This document shows positions 47,164-49,740 of a DNA stretch of 49,740 nt, in pieces (positions within the stretch are counted from its first letter, which is position 1; each line of letters begins with the position of its first letter). The stretch covers positions 1 to 49,740 of the forward strand of contig JAFRFG010000029.1 in NCBI GenBank assembly GCA_017434455.1. Direction: 5' to 3'. A program made the position numbers and the translations under genes. The notes beneath the pieces were generated by a model. It saw nothing but the letters and a program-made list of their open reading frames with translations, did not search any database and was not told the DNA's origin. Origin of the DNA: Thermoguttaceae bacterium (GTDB taxonomy: Bacteria; Planctomycetota; Planctomycetia; Pirellulales; Thermoguttaceae).

Positions 47164-47454
47164 TTGCTGGTCTTAGTCGCCTACGACGTGAATACCGAGA
47201 CGCCTGCCGGCCGCAAGCGGCTGCGGCGTGTCGCCAAGCTCTGCGTCAATCACGGACAGCGGGTTCAGTTCTCGGTCTTTGAGATCCTCGTCGACAACGC
47301 GATGTGGGTGACGCTCAAAGCCGAGCTTCTCAAAGAGATTGACCTGGAAAAGGACAGTCTGCGCTGTTATAATCTGGGAAATAACTGGAGCACACGGGTA
47401 GAGCACTTCGGTGCCAAGCCAAGCTATAACCCCGAGGGCCCGCTTATTATTTAA
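47164..47454 (+). CDS. cas2: Cas2, TTG start
   Basis: A 96-residue Cas2 beginning (M)LVLVAYDVNTETPAGRKRL with the conserved D8. The family-standard start coincides with a TTG at 47164, preceded by GGGGAAAT; the frame is open 37 codons upstream but that region is the cas1 end and looks unlike Cas2. Length fits subtype I-C. Spacing to cas1 is 37 bases. Confidence 0.92.
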   Translation: MLVLVAYDVNTETPAGRKRLRRVAKLCVNHGQRVQFSVFEILVDNAMWVTLKAELLKEIDLEKDSLRCYNLGNNWSTRVEHFGAKPSYNPEGPLII

Positions 47455-47653
47455 ATCAACCCGATACCCCCTCACGCGCGGACCCTATGCTCTCATAAAA
47501 CCCCCGGGAGGTCCGCGCATTGAGAAAAGATCATGTTTTCCAGCGTTTAACGAAAGTCGTCTGCGAATAGATGTCTAATAGATTCATTTCTCCTTCAGGT
47601 TCGCGAAAACCGCGTTGCAAGTCCCGTAAATATAGATAGAATCAACGCATACA
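47455..47653 (+). promoter_or_regulatory. CRISPR leader
   Basis: The 199 bases between cas2 and the first repeat carry no gene and lie on the 5' side of the repeats, where leaders sit in I-C loci. A perfect 9-base inverted repeat GCGCGGACC / GGTCCGCGC (47476-47484, 47510-47518) is present. The 3' part is AT-rich and ends TATAGATAGAATCAACGCAT before the first repeat, giving a possible promoter. Confidence 0.65.
47476..47518. repeat. Inverted repeat in the leader
   Basis: Arms of 9 bases pair perfectly around a 25-base loop. No T-run follows, so a simple terminator of the cas transcript is unlikely; it may be a protein site or an RNA structure. Confidence 0.6.
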
Positions 47654-49740
47654 GTCGCGCCCCACACGGGGCGCGTGGGTTGAAACCTCTTGCGCTTGTT
47701 TGCGCGCCTGTTCCTCTGCGTCGCGCCCCACACGGGGCGCGTGGGTTGAAACCTCTTGCGCTTGTTTGCGCGCCTGTTCCTCTTGTCGCGCCCCACACGG
47801 GGCGCGTGGGTTGAAACAAGCGCAAACTCGGGGGATCGTTCACGGCTAAAGTCGCGCCCCACACGGGGCGCGTGGGTTGAAACATCGCCTGAATCGCTTT
47901 CGTCGCCGCGTAAAGACCGTCGCGCCCCACACGGGGCGCGTGGGTTGAAACAGGTCGTCCATCGCGTCGTTGGCGGCTTCGGCCGGTCGCGCCCCACACG
48001 GGGCGCGTGGGTTGAAACATCGGACAGCTTAGGCGGAACGCCAAGCCCACGACGTCGCGCCCCACACGGGGCGCGTGGGTTGAAACTCGGTCTGCGGTGG
48101 TGACGTCCTCTCGTCAATGCGTCGCGCCCCACACGGGGCGCGTGGGTTGAAACCTCCGTTCCCGGTTCCCCGTCCCCCCGTCCGGCCGTCGCGCCCCACA
48201 CGGGGCGCGTGGGTTGAAACCCCCGGAAACTGTTGACTAAAGGAAATTATCAGGTCGCGCCCCACACGGGGCGCGTGGGTTGAAACAGGCGGCGCTTGTG
48301 CTGGGCGTCGGGCGCAGCACGGTCGCGCCCCACACGGGGCGCGTGGGTTGAAACCCGACGTCAAACACAGTCTGTCCATCGACGACCCTGTCGCGCCCCA
48401 CACGGGGCGCGTGGGTTGAAACCAGAGGGCCGGCGTGCAAACGCGGCGCAGCTGCTGTCGCGCCCCACACGGGGCGCGTGGGTTGAAACCCCTTCGTGGC
48501 CGCCGTCTTCGTCCGTGCGGTGTAGTCGCGCCCCACACGGGGCGCGTGGGTTGAAACATCGGAAAGGGGGGCCGGAGTAAGAAAGACCCTATCGTCGCGC
48601 CCCACACGGGGCGCGTGGGTTGAAACAAGGCACGTCTCGGGGGCACTGTCTCGGCGAAAAAGTCGCGCCCCACACGGGGCGCGTGGGTTGAAACGTCAAG
48701 AAGGCGGTCTGGTTCAACTAGTCCGTGGTCGCGCCCCACACGGGGCGCGTGGGTTGAAACCGCAGATCGTCTCGGTCTGTCGTGGTAAACTGTCGTCGCG
48801 CCCCACACGGGGCGCGTGGGTTGAAACCCTTGTACGTGCTACTTAGTGTCTATGGAGTCGAGTCGCGCCCCACACGGGGCGCGTGGGTTGAAACGGTATG
48901 TTCCGTTTTTTGTCGCAAGATAAAACAAGGTCGCGCCCCACACGGGGCGCGTGGGTTGAAACCTCAGATCGTCTCGGTCTGTCGTGGTAAACTGTGTCGC
49001 GCCCCACACGGGGCGCGTGGGTTGAAACCTCTTGCTTTATACGCTCTTTTTCTTCCCTTGCTGTCGCGCCCCACACGGGGCGCGTGGGTTGAAACATAGC
49101 TTTACCTATTGTCTCTAGGGGGGGGATTGTTGTCGCGCCCCACACGGGGCGCGTGGGTTGAAACACGCAAATACTATAAAAGAATTATTTGAGACAATGT
49201 CGCGCCCCACACGGGGCGCGTGGGTTGAAACCTATATTTGTCGATCCCGGTATTAGATAGATCTGTCGCGCCCCACACGGGGCGCGGGGGTTGAAACTCA
49301 CGTTACAATGGGCAGCCGTCCGCAAAGCGTAGTCGCGCCCCACACCGGGCGCGGGGGTTGAAACAAGGAATTGGATCGATAAGGGGTGGGGACAATGTCG
49401 CGCCCCACACGGGGCGCGTGGGTTGAAACTTGTCGCCGTCTCGGTCGCCGTCTCGGTCGCCGTCGCGCCCCACACGGGGCGCGTGGGTTGAAACGAATTG
49501 ATATTGATTCGGCGATTTTGCTGCTGGGTCGCGCCCCACACGGGGCGCGTGGGTTGAAACATGTTGATAACCGACATTACAAACAATGATAGCGTCGCGC
49601 CCCACACGGGGCGCGTGGGTTGAAACCTGTGCCTTGCGCTGTTCCTCTTCCTGTGCCTTGCGTCGCGCCCCACACGGGGCGCGTGGGTTGAAACCACGAG
49701 CCGGAGCCAACCTGCGGGAAGGATAGAGTCGCGCCCCACA
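47654..49740 (+). CRISPR. Subtype I-C CRISPR array, 31 full repeats, continues past the window
   Basis: The 33-base repeat starts GTCGCGCCCC and ends GGGTTGAAAC; its centre folds as CGCGCCCC-ACAC-GGGGCGCG, an 8-base-pair stem. The last 11 bases (TGGGTTGAAAC) would be the crRNA 5' handle. Thirty-one full repeats and the first 13 bases of another are visible, with 31 spacers of 32-36 bases. Two interior repeats differ from consensus: 49265-49297 (one change) and 49332-49364 (two changes). Spacers 1 and 2 are almost the same, as are spacers 17 and 20. Reading frames across the array on both strands are repeat artefacts. Confidence 0.98.

Noticed and set aside
47584..49739. Open frames on both strands across the CRISPR array, with recurring peptide units
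   Set aside because: They are translations of the repeat and variable spacers, not proteins.
47654..49740. Self-targeting spacers against this window
   Set aside because: No spacer was seen to match a gene in the window by eye; a full search was not possible.

Overview
The window reads as chromosome of a GC-rich bacterium, most likely a planctomycete. The case rests on gene content: Gfo/Idh/MocA oxidoreductases with Tat-like leaders, a protein resembling the hydrazine-synthase alpha family with two c-type heme motifs, an FG-GAP/VCBS protein, a sodium/solute symporter, and a large family of secreted beta-propeller proteins. Most products carry export signals, so an envelope-focused carbohydrate-scavenging lifestyle is plausible. 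Species cannot be named from the sequence.

Layout. (1) 1-11095, mostly minus strand: a DUF3863-like secreted protein cut by the window edge, two tandem beta-lactamase-fold hydrolases, a VCBS-repeat protein, and two copies of a Bax-inhibitor-1 plus DHHW/AlgX-like SGNH gene pair. Two separate tandem duplications built this part. Each left a junction where the first codons of one gene are fused to foreign sequence, and a decayed third SGNH copy remains. (2) 11121-16440, plus strand: a NicO/UreH-like metal transporter, a C_GCAxxG_C_C protein, a P-type Ca2+ ATPase, and two 111-residue proteins each made of five perfect 19-residue repeats and a hydrophobic cysteine-containing tail. (3) 16454-27125, minus strand: probably one operon read from a near-consensus promoter at 27202-27231. 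Its order is GH13 alpha-amylase-like enzyme, heme/beta-propeller protein, sodium/solute symporter, then three tandem oxidoreductases. (4) 27375-38871, plus strand: seven tandem secreted propeller paralogues with mosaic variable loops and near-invariant C-termini, ending in a thioredoxin-domain protein with the same leader and a terminator. (5) 38911-49740, plus strand: a complete subtype I-C CRISPR-Cas locus (cas3-cas5-cas8c with internal cas11c-cas7-cas4-cas1-cas2) and an array of 31 full repeats that continues past the window.

How it fits together. Regions 3 and 4 are divergently transcribed from 27126-27374 and together look like an extracellular glycan-processing, uptake and oxidation block. 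Local tandem duplication is the dominant force across the first 38 kb. The CRISPR locus is intact and has near-duplicate spacers, which suggests repeated immunisation against related elements.

Limits: family assignments come from reading motifs. No database search or alignment was run, and functions of the propeller family, the 111-residue proteins and the SGNH pair are inferred or unknown.
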